Source: JAJCYL01 sp040222875 (GTDB taxonomy: Bacteria; Bacteroidota; Bacteroidia; Cytophagales; Cyclobacteriaceae). From it: a stretch of DNA of 64,000 nt. The notes below the pieces were generated by a model. It was not told where the DNA came from. It saw only the letters and a list, made by a program, of their open reading frames with translations, and did not search any database. Position numbers and translations under genes: made by a program. This document shows, in pieces, positions 17,595-26,430 of the stretch. Where the stretch lies: NCBI GenBank assembly GCA_040222875.1, contig JAVKCG010000005.1, positions 310,001 to 374,000 on the forward strand, written 5' to 3'. Numbering within the stretch: position 1 is the first letter of the stretch; each line of letters starts with the position of its first letter.

Positions 17595-18287
17595 TTATTT
17601 TAAAAACCGTTGGATAAAATCATCCTTGAAAGCCCTGCCAATTGGTAGTATTTTCTCCTCAGAAATATGGACCTGATTGCCAGCCACTTTAGTGACCTTT
17701 GAGATATTTATTATGAATGATTTATGTATTCGTACAAACTGATTCCGATCCAGATATTCAACCCAGAAACGGAGCGGCTCAGATGAAATGTGCTTTTCTT
17801 TACCCAAAAAAATTTCAGTGTAATCAGCATCGGCCTGGATATAAATTATATCCCTTACATCTACTCTAATGTGTTCGTAGCCAGATTTAATAAAAACCTC
17901 ATTCCGGTTAGTTGGCTTGCTTGTGTCATCTCCAATTTTCCCTATTTGAGCAGCTTTGGTCACGGCTTGCACAAATCGCTGAAACGAAAAGGGCTTTAAT
18001 AAATAGTCGACTACATTTAACTCGTATCCCTCAAGTGCATATTCTGAAAAGGCCGTTGTGAGAATAACCTGAGGCCTTTTCGGCAATATTTTTAGAAAAT
18101 CCAGCCCCGAGATTTTAGGTAGATGAATGTCGAGAAAAATCAGGTTCACCTCATTGGAGCTAAGAAATTCAATGGCCTGCGTAGCGTTGTTAAAAGTCCC
18201 CTTGAGATGTAACGTTCCGATATCTTCAATGTATTTTTTGAGGATTCGCTGAGCTGGTGGCTGATCTTCAATAATGATGCAATTCAT
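17595..18287 (-). CDS. LytR/AlgR-type response regulator (LytTR DNA-binding)
   Basis: A 230-residue two-domain regulator. The receiver (1-120) has acidic residues Glu7-Asp8, phosphoacceptor Asp53 (LIFLDIHLP), a Thr in TTAFSE and Lys97 in LLKPF. The C-terminal LytTR domain (about 130-230) shows VFIKSGYEHIRVDVRDIIYI and FVRIHKSFIIN, the usual beta-rich DNA-binding signatures. It follows the LytS-like kinase gene after 4 bases, giving a complete two-component pair. Confidence 0.94.
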   Translation of the reverse strand: MNCIIIEDQPPAQRILKKYIEDIGTLHLKGTFNNATQAIEFLSSNEVNLIFLDIHLPKISGLDFLKILPKRPQVILTTAFSEYALEGYELNVVDYLLKPFSFQRFVQAVTKAAQIGKIGDDTSKPTNRNEVFIKSGYEHIRVDVRDIIYIQADADYTEIFLGKEKHISSEPLRFWVEYLDRNQFVRIHKSFIINISKVTKVAGNQVHISEEKILPIGRAFKDDFIQRFLK

Positions 18288-18291
18288 TCTA

Positions 18292-19311
18292 TCAGGTTAA
18301 ATCCAAGGTTAACTGCACTTTGAAGAAATCTTTATCAGAATGAATTTTTAGATTGTAAGCTCCGGGATAAAGCAACTCTAAGCGCTTCTTAACATTTTCA
18401 AGTCCAATACCTTTTGTAAGGCTTTCGCTATTGTTTTCAGCGCTAAAGGAATTGTCGCATTTAAATGTGAGTTGGCCATCTTTTGACAGATCAATCTCAA
18501 TATTAATCGAGATATCTTCTGCCTGACTTCCTATACTATGCTTGAAAGCGTTTTCAACGAAAACCATCAAAATCAATGGGGCTATTTTGTAATCATTCAA
18601 CCCCGCTTCAGGTGCAGAAAATTTTATATCCCCACGTTCTTCAACCTGCAACTCATTTAGTTTCACAAAATTTCCAAGCTGCTTCAATTCATTTTTCAAT
18701 GGCACATATTTCTCTTTGCATTCATACAACATATACCTTAAAACAGATGCCATCTCAAGAATAATCTTTGGCGTTTTAGGTGAGTTTTCAAGAGCGTAAG
18801 AATAGAGGTTATTCAAATTATTAAATAAAAAATGGGGGTTAAGCTGGGATTTTAAAAAACGCAATTCGCTTTCTTCCATTAACTCCCGCAACCTTTCAAC
18901 CTCCTGTTGTTTTGTAATTATATCCCAGGCAAACTTGAACCCGGATAGGATAGTGATGACAGGCAGCACATCCAATAGACTAAATACCACACCTGGAAAC
19001 CGCTGGCCCCGTGAGTCTGGATAATAGATTTTCTCCAGCACTAATTCCTCAATTATTATTGTCAGGGCCACAATCATGGAAAAATAGAGGAAGAAAATCA
19101 TGTAGCGCTTCTTGTAAAAAAACCGGGGCAAAAGCACATAATTGATGATTAAAACAGCAAGTACAAAATTCAAGAAAAAAACTACCTGCACTTCTTGTAT
19201 ACCCGGATTACGCCTGTCAAATGAGTAGAAAAGAAATACGATTAGAAACAGCACTACTTGAAATAGCACTTCCCAACGGGAATATGAAACAGAGTGGTTT
19301 GTAGGTTTCAC
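18292..19311 (-). CDS. LytS-like sensor histidine kinase
   Basis: A 339-residue membrane kinase. Four hydrophobic segments (about 14-30, 42-62, 70-92 and 107-127) are followed by a short coiled coil and the His_kinase domain: SQLNPHFLFNNLNNLYSY places the phosphorylated residue at His160. A GHKL ATPase domain follows with VFVENAFKHS as N-box and a GIGLENVKKRL G-box. It lacks a separate extracytoplasmic sensor, so signals are probably sensed in the membrane. It is first in the kinase-regulator-barrel gene row. Confidence 0.93.
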   Translation of the reverse strand: MKPTNHSVSYSRWEVLFQVVLFLIVFLFYSFDRRNPGIQEVQVVFFLNFVLAVLIINYVLLPRFFYKKRYMIFFLYFSMIVALTIIIEELVLEKIYYPDSRGQRFPGVVFSLLDVLPVITILSGFKFAWDIITKQQEVERLRELMEESELRFLKSQLNPHFLFNNLNNLYSYALENSPKTPKIILEMASVLRYMLYECKEKYVPLKNELKQLGNFVKLNELQVEERGDIKFSAPEAGLNDYKIAPLILMVFVENAFKHSIGSQAEDISINIEIDLSKDGQLTFKCDNSFSAENNSESLTKGIGLENVKKRLELLYPGAYNLKIHSDKDFFKVQLTLDLT

Positions 19312-19422
19312 TTTCCAATATTAAATAATCAAAGTCGCACTTAAGCAGATAATAGTTGATCGACCGTAACTAGCAGGTCAACAACAGCTTGATACCTGTT
19401 ATATCTGGCAGTTGCAAAAAAC

Positions 19423-19517
19423 CAGTTGTTAATCAGATCGAATTGGTTGTTTACAGATACTTTGAAATTGATTGCTGTAGCGTTCAGTATATTGATAACA
19501 GATTGGTTGTTAAATTT
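19423..19517 (+). repeat. Three related direct repeats in a divergent promoter region
   Basis: CAGTTGTTAATCAGAT (19423-19438), TTGGTTGTTTACAGAT (19443-19458) and ATTGGTTGTTAAATTT (19502-19517) share a GTTGTTwAn core. They lie between the divergent LytS-like and dienelactone hydrolase genes. The first two are 20 bases apart centre to centre, about two helical turns, as expected for tandem regulator sites. Confidence 0.35.
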
Positions 19518-19537
19518 ATAATGTAAACCCCCATCCT

Positions 19538-20425
19538 ATGAAAGATATCCGCAAAGAAAACATCAGTCAGGAAGTATTCGACCTCTATGATGACTATGCC
19601 CATAATCGCCTCGAACGCCGGGAGTTTATGGAAAAACTCTCCACCTACGCTGTTGGAGGGATCACAATGGCTTCACTAATGAATTTTATTATGCCCAATT
19701 ATCAGGATAAGATTCAGGTGCCAGAAAATGATTCACGGCTTGAAACAGAATTTATCAATTACGACTCACCTAAGGGGGGAGGTTTAATCAAGGCGCAGCT
19801 TTCAAGGCCAGTTGATACCTCCGGGAAGCTGCCAGGAATTGTGGTGGTGCATGAAAACCGTGGCTTAAATCCGCACATTGCTGACGTCGGTCGAAGAGCA
19901 GCACTAGCTGGCTTCATTTCTGTTTCTCCAGATGCCTTGACTCCTCTTGGAGGTTACCCAGGAACGGATGACGAGGGCCGGGAAATGCAGAGAAAACGTG
20001 ACCGTGATGAAATGCTTGAGGATTTTATTGCTGCTTTCAATTACCTTAAAAACCATGAGGGCTGTACTGGCAAAATAGGTGTTGTAGGCTTTTGTTTTGG
20101 TGGCTGGATTTCTAACATGATGGCAGTCAATGTACCTGATTTGGCGGCATCAGTGCCATTTTATGGAGGCCAGCCAGATGCTGAGGATGTTCCAAAAATT
20201 AATGCGTCGCTTTTGCTTCAATATGCTGAACTTGATACCCGAGTGAATGCAGGATGGCCAGCCTATGAAGAAGCCTTAAAAGCAAATAATAAAGATTATA
20301 CCGCACACATTTACCCTAATACTAACCACGGTTTTCACAATGATACCACTGGCAGGTTTGACCCAGAGGCAGCTAAGTTGGCCTGGTCAAGAACTATTGA
20401 TTTCTTCAAGGAAAAGCTGGCCTAA
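19538..20425 (+). CDS. Dienelactone hydrolase family protein with Tat-like leader
   Basis: A 295-residue alpha/beta hydrolase. The catalytic triad is readable as Cys186 (GFCFGGW), Asp233 (AELDTRVN) and His264 (NTNHGFHN), the cysteine-type triad of dienelactone hydrolases. The motif VVVHENRGLNPHI is also typical. An RRE-F motif at Arg27-Arg28 followed by a hydrophobic stretch (about 36-52) suggests Tat export, as in the YghX-type hydrolases. These enzymes open lactones or hydrolyse small esters; the true substrate is unknown. It is divergent from the LytS-like gene. Confidence 0.9.
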   Translation: MKDIRKENISQEVFDLYDDYAHNRLERREFMEKLSTYAVGGITMASLMNFIMPNYQDKIQVPENDSRLETEFINYDSPKGGGLIKAQLSRPVDTSGKLPGIVVVHENRGLNPHIADVGRRAALAGFISVSPDALTPLGGYPGTDDEGREMQRKRDRDEMLEDFIAAFNYLKNHEGCTGKIGVVGFCFGGWISNMMAVNVPDLAASVPFYGGQPDAEDVPKINASLLLQYAELDTRVNAGWPAYEEALKANNKDYTAHIYPNTNHGFHNDTTGRFDPEAAKLAWSRTIDFFKEKLA

Positions 20426-20459
20426 GATTCAATATTTGACTAAAAAAAGTTTCACCATC

Positions 20460-20996
20460 ATGAAAAAATCTATTTTGATGATCTCGGTAGTGGTGCTCTT
20501 TCAAACTTCTAGTTTCGCACAAGATGCAATAGGAAAAGGTTGGGGCCTTGGGTTTCAACTTGGCCAATATCAAAGGGATTTTGGCATCGGCTTAAACGTT
20601 AAAACCCCTTATTTCGTCAATGACCAGATAGCACTAAGGATAAAAGGTAATGTTATGTGGAATGAACACCTCGATAGTAATCTTGAAATGACGTGGTCCG
20701 ATTATACCAACTTATCCATTGGAATGATAGTGTTGGTTGGCGAAATCGAGGATTTCATCAGGCTTTACGGAGAAAGCGGCATCATATTGATCCAACCCTC
20801 TGATAATTTCTCAAACGAAAACTCCAATTTAGGTGGGTATGGCTTGTTCGGCTTTGAATTTTATATGTATGAAAAGGCCAATTACTTCATAGAAATTGGT
20901 GGGGTGGGTAGTGGAGCAACAGCTGATAAAATCCCTACAAACCCAATTTATTCTAATGGCTTGATAATTAATACCGGGTTTAGGTTTCAGTTTTGA
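20460..20996 (+). CDS. Small outer membrane beta-barrel-like protein
   Basis: A 178-residue protein from the ATG at 20460; the frame is open further upstream but inside the previous gene, and this ATG begins a clear signal peptide (MKKSILMISVVVLFQTSSFA). The mature part alternates polar and aromatic residues and ends in GLIINTGFRFQF, with terminal Phe, as in small outer membrane barrels that use the BAM complex. No specific family was recognised. It starts 34 bases after the dienelactone hydrolase stop. Confidence 0.7.
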   Translation: MKKSILMISVVVLFQTSSFAQDAIGKGWGLGFQLGQYQRDFGIGLNVKTPYFVNDQIALRIKGNVMWNEHLDSNLEMTWSDYTNLSIGMIVLVGEIEDFIRLYGESGIILIQPSDNFSNENSNLGGYGLFGFEFYMYEKANYFIEIGGVGSGATADKIPTNPIYSNGLIINTGFRFQF

Positions 20997-21073
20997 TTAA
21001 AATCGTTTTGGGAATGATTCAAAACTGGCAGGCTGCGCCAATGAAGTGAGGTAATCAAACAATTAAAAATAAA

Positions 21074-21103
21074 ATAGGCTGTCAGGAGATACTGACAGCC
21101 TAT
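21074..21103 (-). terminator. Intrinsic terminator of the acidic lipoprotein gene
   Basis: ATAGGCTGTCAG (21074-21085) and CTGACAGCCTAT (21092-21103) pair perfectly over 12 bp around a 6-base loop. On the minus strand the stem is followed by TTTATTTTTAATT, so it most likely ends the gene at 21124; the plus-strand side lacks a T-run. Confidence 0.8.
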
Positions 21104-21123
21104 CTAATATAAAAAAGTAATTA

Positions 21124-22110
21124 TTAATTAGGCTCTTCCTGAACTAGAATTTCAAGTTCAATTTGACCTGTCGCATCATTAGCTTCCACCAGTGAAACGA
21201 CCAATGCCAAACCTTTTTTAGCGCCACCATCTTTGTCACTATCAGTTTCAAACGCCACTACATCACCTACAGCCAATTGATCAATATTGTCAGGATCAGA
21301 TATATCCGTTCCGGCATCAAAAGCTGCATCAATGTCTTCAAATGAGGTCAACTCTATAAATTCAGAAGAAGTAATTGCCGTTGTTTTGAAGATCATTGAG
21401 TTTAATGTACCCCAGCTGTCCACCTGATTATTCAAACCTGCATTACTGCTTCCTTCAAATGAAGCTGGAGAAGCCAAATGACTCCCGGTGCTAGTGCCAA
21501 AGTAGAAGCCAAAATCAATTGTTGCCGAAATTGGATCTGAAGTACCTGTTACATCGCTAGCTGAATAGGTTTCACCGGTACTGGTTGAAAAGAAAGTTTT
21601 AGATGAAAAATCCCCAAGCGGTGCTGCAAGTAAAACAGCAGAATAGGCCCTGGCTGGTGTTTCAGGAATAGCTTCAGTAATTAAAGTCAAAGTTTCAGAA
21701 GCAGTTTGATTTTGATCGTCCACAGCAGTAATACCAAAAGAGACCGTTTCATCAACCTCTGCTTCTAATAGCGTATATGAAAAACTGTAACTAAAAGTAG
21801 TTTGGGTGGCTCCGGCACTACGGCTTTCTGTTATGGGGAAAAGTGCACTGGTCTCTCCGCCAACTTTTTCAATAGTCATTGTGTTGAAACCGGCAGCCGC
21901 TGTTATGTTAATCGTAGCAGTTACGACATCCCCAGGCTTTCCGGTGGCTGTTAATGTTAGGTCATCAAAATCAGATGAACTAACCGAAATTGTTGGAGCA
22001 ACTGGTGTTGTGTCGTCGTCATCATCGTCGTCATCAGTGCCGCAGCTGTAAGCCATAAGGATTACTGCCACAGCTAAAAATCGCATTAAATACGTGTTCA
22101 GTTTTGTCAT
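21124..22110 (-). CDS. Hypothetical surface lipoprotein with poly-Asp after the lipobox
   Basis: A 328-residue predicted lipoprotein. The leader ends in AYSC, giving Cys23, followed at once by GT and eight aspartates (residues 26-33). Acidic residues right after the lipid cysteine resemble the lipoprotein export signal that sends Bacteroidota lipoproteins to the cell surface. Residues 38-150 look like an Ig-like beta domain, and 150-328 form a second Ser/Thr/Asp-rich domain that I do not recognise. It is a single-gene unit with its own terminator. Function unknown; a surface binding role is inference. Confidence 0.7.
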   Translation of the reverse strand: MTKLNTYLMRFLAVAVILMAYSCGTDDDDDDDDTTPVAPTISVSSSDFDDLTLTATGKPGDVVTATINITAAAGFNTMTIEKVGGETSALFPITESRSAGATQTTFSYSFSYTLLEAEVDETVSFGITAVDDQNQTASETLTLITEAIPETPARAYSAVLLAAPLGDFSSKTFFSTSTGETYSASDVTGTSDPISATIDFGFYFGTSTGSHLASPASFEGSSNAGLNNQVDSWGTLNSMIFKTTAITSSEFIELTSFEDIDAAFDAGTDISDPDNIDQLAVGDVVAFETDSDKDGGAKKGLALVVSLVEANDATGQIELEILVQEEPN

Positions 22111-22332
22111 TGTATTAAGTTTTAATTAGAAAAGTAAAATTATACTATAATTAGAAGTAATTAGATTATTTGAATGTTAGTGTACGTTAAAATTGTTACT
22201 TAAGTTGAGCACCGATGAATACAATAACCATACCGTGATCAACGGGAAATGGCCGTTTTATTATATGTTTTGGGCATTGAGTAGAACATTCTTAAATTTC
22301 CTATCACTAAATGTTTTGAAATGACATTTAGG

Positions 22333-22340
22333 TATATTTG
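22333..22340 (+). promoter_or_regulatory. Candidate -7 element for the membrane zinc-ribbon gene
   Basis: TATATTTG matches TAnnTTTG exactly and lies 55 bases before the start codon at 22396. The nearest TTG (22316-22318) is only 14 bases upstream, shorter than usual, so the -33 element is uncertain. Confidence 0.4.
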
Positions 22341-22395
22341 TAATACCAGCTTTTGAGGACAAAATCGATCATCATAACCACTAAAGGATAAAGTC

Positions 22396-23130
22396 ATGCA
22401 AAAAATTTCTCCGGATCTGTTGAACAGCTGGAACACTTATGGTGAATTAGCAGCCTATGCTATCGCGGGAGTCGGTCTGTTAATATTGCTAACCCATTTG
22501 TTCAAATTAATGACGCTCAGCGACTTTAAATCAAAGTATGATTACATAAATATGCATGAGATCAACCTGCTTTGGTACAGTGCATTATTATTGATAATCG
22601 GTGGAGCCATTTACACTAACACATTACGGAATGAGTCCACCGTGGTAATTTTTATTATTTGGATTGGAGTAAGTGCAATGATGGCCGGTATAGTTGGGGT
22701 TGTTATTCAGCAAATACTCAAATTTTATTACCCTTTTTACATAGAGAAAAGGTTGAAATTCTTAAGGTATACTCCCAGAAAAAACCCTAACAATGGCAAA
22801 GAAATGAAGCTATTGAGTGAAGAAGAAGAAGATGTTTACCTGGATGAAGGTATGCAAGCTGAGGAAGATGCTTTTTCTGTTGATTATGATGTCTGGATTG
22901 ATGAATCAACCGGATATACAAAAATTGAGAAGTACAACGGTAGATTACATGCTCTGAAATGCTCAGAATGCAACTATCAAACGTTGAAAGTGAATAAAGA
23001 AGAAATTATTAGAGAGGCTTCAACCACAGAGGAGGGAGAGCTAATGAAATATTTCTCTTGCGGATATTGTGGACACAAAGAGCGTAAATCATTTAAAATC
23101 GCTCAATTGAAGGAGACGTCTAACGCTTAA
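22396..23130 (+). CDS. Hypothetical membrane protein with C-terminal zinc ribbon
   Basis: A 244-residue protein of no recognised family. Three transmembrane helices are predicted (about 18-38, 57-76 and 83-107). A cytosolic basic segment follows, then an acidic linker (140-165) and a treble Cys-pair module: Cys189-x-x-Cys192 and Cys222-x-x-Cys225, the last in SCGYCGHKERKSF, typical of a zinc ribbon. The architecture, membrane anchor plus zinc ribbon, could bind nucleic acid or protein at the membrane. It stands alone between its own promoter-like motif and a terminator. Confidence 0.7.
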   Translation: MQKISPDLLNSWNTYGELAAYAIAGVGLLILLTHLFKLMTLSDFKSKYDYINMHEINLLWYSALLLIIGGAIYTNTLRNESTVVIFIIWIGVSAMMAGIVGVVIQQILKFYYPFYIEKRLKFLRYTPRKNPNNGKEMKLLSEEEEDVYLDEGMQAEEDAFSVDYDVWIDESTGYTKIEKYNGRLHALKCSECNYQTLKVNKEEIIREASTTEEGELMKYFSCGYCGHKERKSFKIAQLKETSNA

Positions 23131-23154
23131 GAAGAGCCTTCTACTATAAAACTG

Positions 23155-23186
23155 AAGCCATCCTGTGTTGAAGGATGGCTTTTTTA
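23155..23186 (+). terminator. Intrinsic terminator of the zinc-ribbon gene
   Basis: AAGCCATCC (23155-23163) pairs with GGATGGCTT (23173-23181) around a 9-base loop and is followed by T residues to 23186. Confidence 0.88.
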
Positions 23187-23197
23187 TTTCTCGAATT

Positions 23198-23231
23198 AAA
23201 AAAGCCTCGTCCTTATTAGAGGGCGAGGCTT
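23198..23231 (-). terminator. Intrinsic terminator of dps
   Basis: AAGCCTCGTCC (23202-23212) pairs with GGGCGAGGCTT (23221-23231) with one wobble pair. Read on the minus strand it ends in a run of six T (23198-23203) and lies 24 bases after the dps stop. It stands back to back with the terminator of the convergent gene. Confidence 0.85.
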
Positions 23232-23254
23232 TGGACAATTAACTGGCTGATTCC

Positions 23255-23773
23255 TTAGTTCTTTCTGCTAAATGCTGTGAACATCCAATGATTCTTTTCA
23301 ATTCCTTTAATGTAGGATTTCACCATGTCTTCTGAGCCAGAATCACCGTTTTCGATTGCTATCTCAACTACTTTGAACATGTATTCCAAAAGCACCAGAT
23401 AGTCGTTAAGGATTTCCTGAACCATTTCAAAGGATGATAGGTCAGTGCTTGATTCTTTGATTTCGGAGTTATCTAAAAATTCTCGCATGGTGCTAAAAGG
23501 TGTTTGACCAAATACCCTGATGCGCTCTGCAACCTCATCAACTGCAACCTTTGCATCATTGTACTGTTCTTCAAATTTTTCATGCAATTCAAAGAAATCC
23601 GGACCCTTCACGTTCCAGTGAAAGTTTCTTAATTTTTGATAGTGAACCGCATAATTGGCCAGTAGATTGTTCAGGCCATCCACTAATTCAGCTGTTTCCA
23701 GTTTCGTATATCCTAATTTGTTGAATGATCTTTCTTTGGTGAGGGTCTTATTCTTTTCGGCTATATCGTTCAT
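23255..23773 (-). CDS. dps: Dps family DNA-protecting ferritin-like protein
   Basis: A 172-residue mini-ferritin that oxidises and stores iron with peroxide and can coat DNA in starvation. The inter-subunit ferroxidase site is visible as His52 (NFHWNVKGPDF), His64, Glu68 (Asp in many homologues) and Glu83 (VDEVAERI). The four-helix-bundle length is typical and the N-terminal extension of about 25 residues with several lysines could contact DNA. It has its own terminator and lies downstream of the NtrC/kinase unit on the same strand, 138 bases away. Confidence 0.94.
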   Translation of the reverse strand: MNDIAEKNKTLTKERSFNKLGYTKLETAELVDGLNNLLANYAVHYQKLRNFHWNVKGPDFFELHEKFEEQYNDAKVAVDEVAERIRVFGQTPFSTMREFLDNSEIKESSTDLSSFEMVQEILNDYLVLLEYMFKVVEIAIENGDSGSEDMVKSYIKGIEKNHWMFTAFSRKN

Positions 23774-23911
23774 ATTGCTTTGTTAATTTTTGTTTCTGCT
23801 GTCAATTGTGCGAAACATGTGCCAATAGCTTTAAAGGGATGCTACGGCGATAATTATATGCTGGCTTCCCCATTTTCGGGTAATAGCGACTACACGGGTG
23901 AGTAAACCACT

Positions 23912-25036
23912 CTACGAAATAGGGGCAATTGGTAACTGAATGGTGAACGAAGTGCCTTTTTTGATTTCACTGTCAACTTCAATTGATCCGTTATGTCCAT
24001 TTATTATATTTCGTACCGCGGTCAACCCAAGCCCCATTCCGCTCTTTTTTGCAGTAAAGTATGGATCAAATAATTCGGTCAGGTTCTTCTTCTCAATTCC
24101 TTTACCATTATCAGAAATCTTGATAACTATTTCGTCACTGGTTCTTTTGGCCTCAACCAGTAAAACCCCCACACCAGTTTTCATTGCCTCGGTTGCATTA
24201 ATGAAAATATTTAAGAGCGCCGTTTTTAGCTGAGCCTTGTCCACCCTTACATCTGGTAAATCCTTTTCGAAACTCTCTTTCAGCTTCATCTCCCTGAGCT
24301 TAAGTCGATCTTTGGTCAGTTTTAAAGCTTCATCTAAGACGGGATATATAGGTTGACTTAAAAGCTCCAGTGATTTGGGTTTGGAAGACTCCAATAATTC
24401 AGTGATCAGTTGACCGATCCTGTCGGCATTTCGCTTAATGATGTCAACATACAGGGTTGAGTCATCACTCTCCGGGATTTCATCAGAAAGCTGCTCTAAT
24501 GCCAGATTAAGATTGGTTAGCGGGTTTCTCACTTCATGCGCTATGCTTCTGGCAATTTTACCTGTCATGGCAATTTTCTCTGCCATTATCATTTCCCGTT
24601 CCGCTCTCTTTCTGGCAGTAACGTCATGAATGATGCCCTGATAAATGTAAAAGTTGCTTCCATCTCCCACATCTAATTCAGCCATGTTAATCACGCAGTT
24701 GATTTCAAGACCCGATTTAGTCTTAAGTACGGCTTCGAAATCAATCAGGCTGCCATTTTTAGTGATGCGTTTGTTGAGTTCACTAAACCTTCTTCCATCT
24801 TTAAATAAGTTTTTAAGGTTTAGGGTTAGTAGCTCATTTTGGTCAAAGCCAAAGAGCGTGGCCATCGACTTATTGATGTCCGTAAAAAGCAGTTCTGGTG
24901 TGGTGACAAAAATTGCATCTATGGATTTATCAAAAAGCTCCTGATACTTTTTTTGGTTCTCGTCGATACGGCGGTTTGCTCTTTTTAGCCGCTCATGGGC
25001 AGCTTTAAGTCGATCACCTTGTTTCTTCCCCGCCAT
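23912..25036 (-). CDS. Cytosolic PAS-domain sensor histidine kinase (NtrB-like)
   Basis: A 374-residue soluble kinase. A short coiled coil (1-30) is followed by a PAS domain (about 30-142, with a PAC-like YIYQGIIHDVTARKRAE end), a HisKA domain with SIAHEVRNPLTNL placing His167, and a HATPase domain with NIFINATEAM, DNGKGIEKKNL and GMGLGLTAV boxes. There is no membrane segment, so it senses a cytosolic cue. Its start ATG shares one base with the stop of the sigma-54 activator gene upstream (25036), implying translational coupling and a kinase-regulator partnership. Confidence 0.93.
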   Translation of the reverse strand: MAGKKQGDRLKAAHERLKRANRRIDENQKKYQELFDKSIDAIFVTTPELLFTDINKSMATLFGFDQNELLTLNLKNLFKDGRRFSELNKRITKNGSLIDFEAVLKTKSGLEINCVINMAELDVGDGSNFYIYQGIIHDVTARKRAEREMIMAEKIAMTGKIARSIAHEVRNPLTNLNLALEQLSDEIPESDDSTLYVDIIKRNADRIGQLITELLESSKPKSLELLSQPIYPVLDEALKLTKDRLKLREMKLKESFEKDLPDVRVDKAQLKTALLNIFINATEAMKTGVGVLLVEAKRTSDEIVIKISDNGKGIEKKNLTELFDPYFTAKKSGMGLGLTAVRNIINGHNGSIEVDSEIKKGTSFTIQLPIAPIS

Positions 25037-26421
25037 TATACGTCGATATCGTAAGCACTAAGTTTGTTATAAAGGGTTTTGCGATCAATTTTTAATAAGT
25101 CAGCTGCTTTTGATTTGTTATTCCTGGTTTTCTTCAGCACTTCAAGAATCGCAATTCGTTCGGCTTTTTCGGCCACTAATTTCAACTCGAATGAACCAGA
25201 TTCATCAAAAACATTATTGTTGTTGGCTGCATTTTGATAGAGCTCCGGATGGCTAATCTCATCAGGCAATTGGCTAGCGGTGATAGTTTGATCAGTGCTC
25301 AAAAGAACCGCCCTCTTTATCACATTTTTGAGTTCCCTCAGATTGCCATGCCATGCATAGCTCTCCATAATAGCAACTGCTTCGTCATCTAGCCCAGTTA
25401 CTGACTTCTCCAACTGTTGATTTGCTTCTTTCAGAAACTGCGCAGCATACTTAGAAATATCGCTAGTTCGCTCACGAAGGGGTGCCAGTTCGATTCTGAA
25501 TTCGTTTAGCCGATGGAAGATATCTTCTCGGAATTTGCCTTCATTCACCATCTTCTTCAACTCTTCGTTGGTAGCCACCAACACTCTAACATCAACAGGT
25601 ATGTCTTTATTTCCTCCAATTTTCTTGATTTTGCGCTCTTGTAACACCCTCAGGAGTTTTATCTGGTTTTCATAAGTGAGGTTTCCAATTTCATCCAAGA
25701 AAAGCGTTCCGCCATTTGCTGTTTCAAAGCATCCTTTCTTTTCATTTATGGCTCCGGTGAAAGCACCTTTTACATGGCCAAAAAGTTCGCTCCCGGCTAG
25801 TTCCTTTGGTAAGGCGCCGCAATCAATGGCTACAAAAGGCCTGCCGGCCCTTTTGCTCTTCTGGTGAATCCGTTTTGCCACATACTCCTTACCGGTGCCT
25901 GTTTCTCCACTGATAATTACCGACATATCCGTTGGCGCAATCAGGTCAATATGTTTTTCAGCTGTTAAAGCCTGCTGGCTATCGCCCACTATATAATCTT
26001 CAACTAAAACCCCCGCCTGATTGGTCGTTGAGGAAGCCTTCACAACTTGCTTTGGTTTGACATCAGTAGCAAGCGCAGTTTGGATTGTATTGAGGATTTC
26101 TTCGGGATAAAGCGGTTTGGTAACGTAATCAAACGCCCCCATCCGAAGGGTTTCGACTGCTGTTTTTATATCAGAATAACCAGTTATAATTATAACCTGT
26201 GTGGCATGATTGATGATCTTAATCTTCTTGAGGACATCAAGACCAGAATAATCAGGGAGCTTGTAATCGCATAAGACAACATCAAAAGATTCTTTTTTAA
26301 GCAGCTTCTCACCAGAATTACCATCTTGAGCTGACTTTACATCAAACCCTTTCTTGGTAAGAAATTTTTCAAGAAGCAGGCAGATGTCCTTGTCGTCATC
26401 GATAATTAAAATTCTAGCCAT
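25036..26421 (-). CDS. NtrC-type sigma-54-dependent response regulator
   Basis: A 461-residue transcription activator. The receiver (1-120) has phosphoacceptor Asp52; the central AAA+ domain has Walker A GETGTGKE (172-179), the sigma-54 contact loop GAFTGA (219-224), Walker B GGTLFLDE (237-244) and a RERTSDI segment; the C-terminus is a Fis-type helix-turn-helix (about 418-461, with KSKAADLLKIDRKTLYNKL). It opens promoters bound by RNA polymerase with sigma-54. It lies 9 bases after a stand-alone receiver gene and overlaps the PAS kinase gene by one base. Confidence 0.95.
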   Translation of the reverse strand: MARILIIDDDKDICLLLEKFLTKKGFDVKSAQDGNSGEKLLKKESFDVVLCDYKLPDYSGLDVLKKIKIINHATQVIIITGYSDIKTAVETLRMGAFDYVTKPLYPEEILNTIQTALATDVKPKQVVKASSTTNQAGVLVEDYIVGDSQQALTAEKHIDLIAPTDMSVIISGETGTGKEYVAKRIHQKSKRAGRPFVAIDCGALPKELAGSELFGHVKGAFTGAINEKKGCFETANGGTLFLDEIGNLTYENQIKLLRVLQERKIKKIGGNKDIPVDVRVLVATNEELKKMVNEGKFREDIFHRLNEFRIELAPLRERTSDISKYAAQFLKEANQQLEKSVTGLDDEAVAIMESYAWHGNLRELKNVIKRAVLLSTDQTITASQLPDEISHPELYQNAANNNNVFDESGSFELKLVAEKAERIAILEVLKKTRNNKSKAADLLKIDRKTLYNKLSAYDIDV

Positions 26422-26430
26422 TTTGTGAAA

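Noticed and set aside
21992..22041. Short repeat of GTC/ATC triplets
   Set aside because: It is the coding sequence of the poly-Asp run in the lipoprotein, not a separate repeat element.
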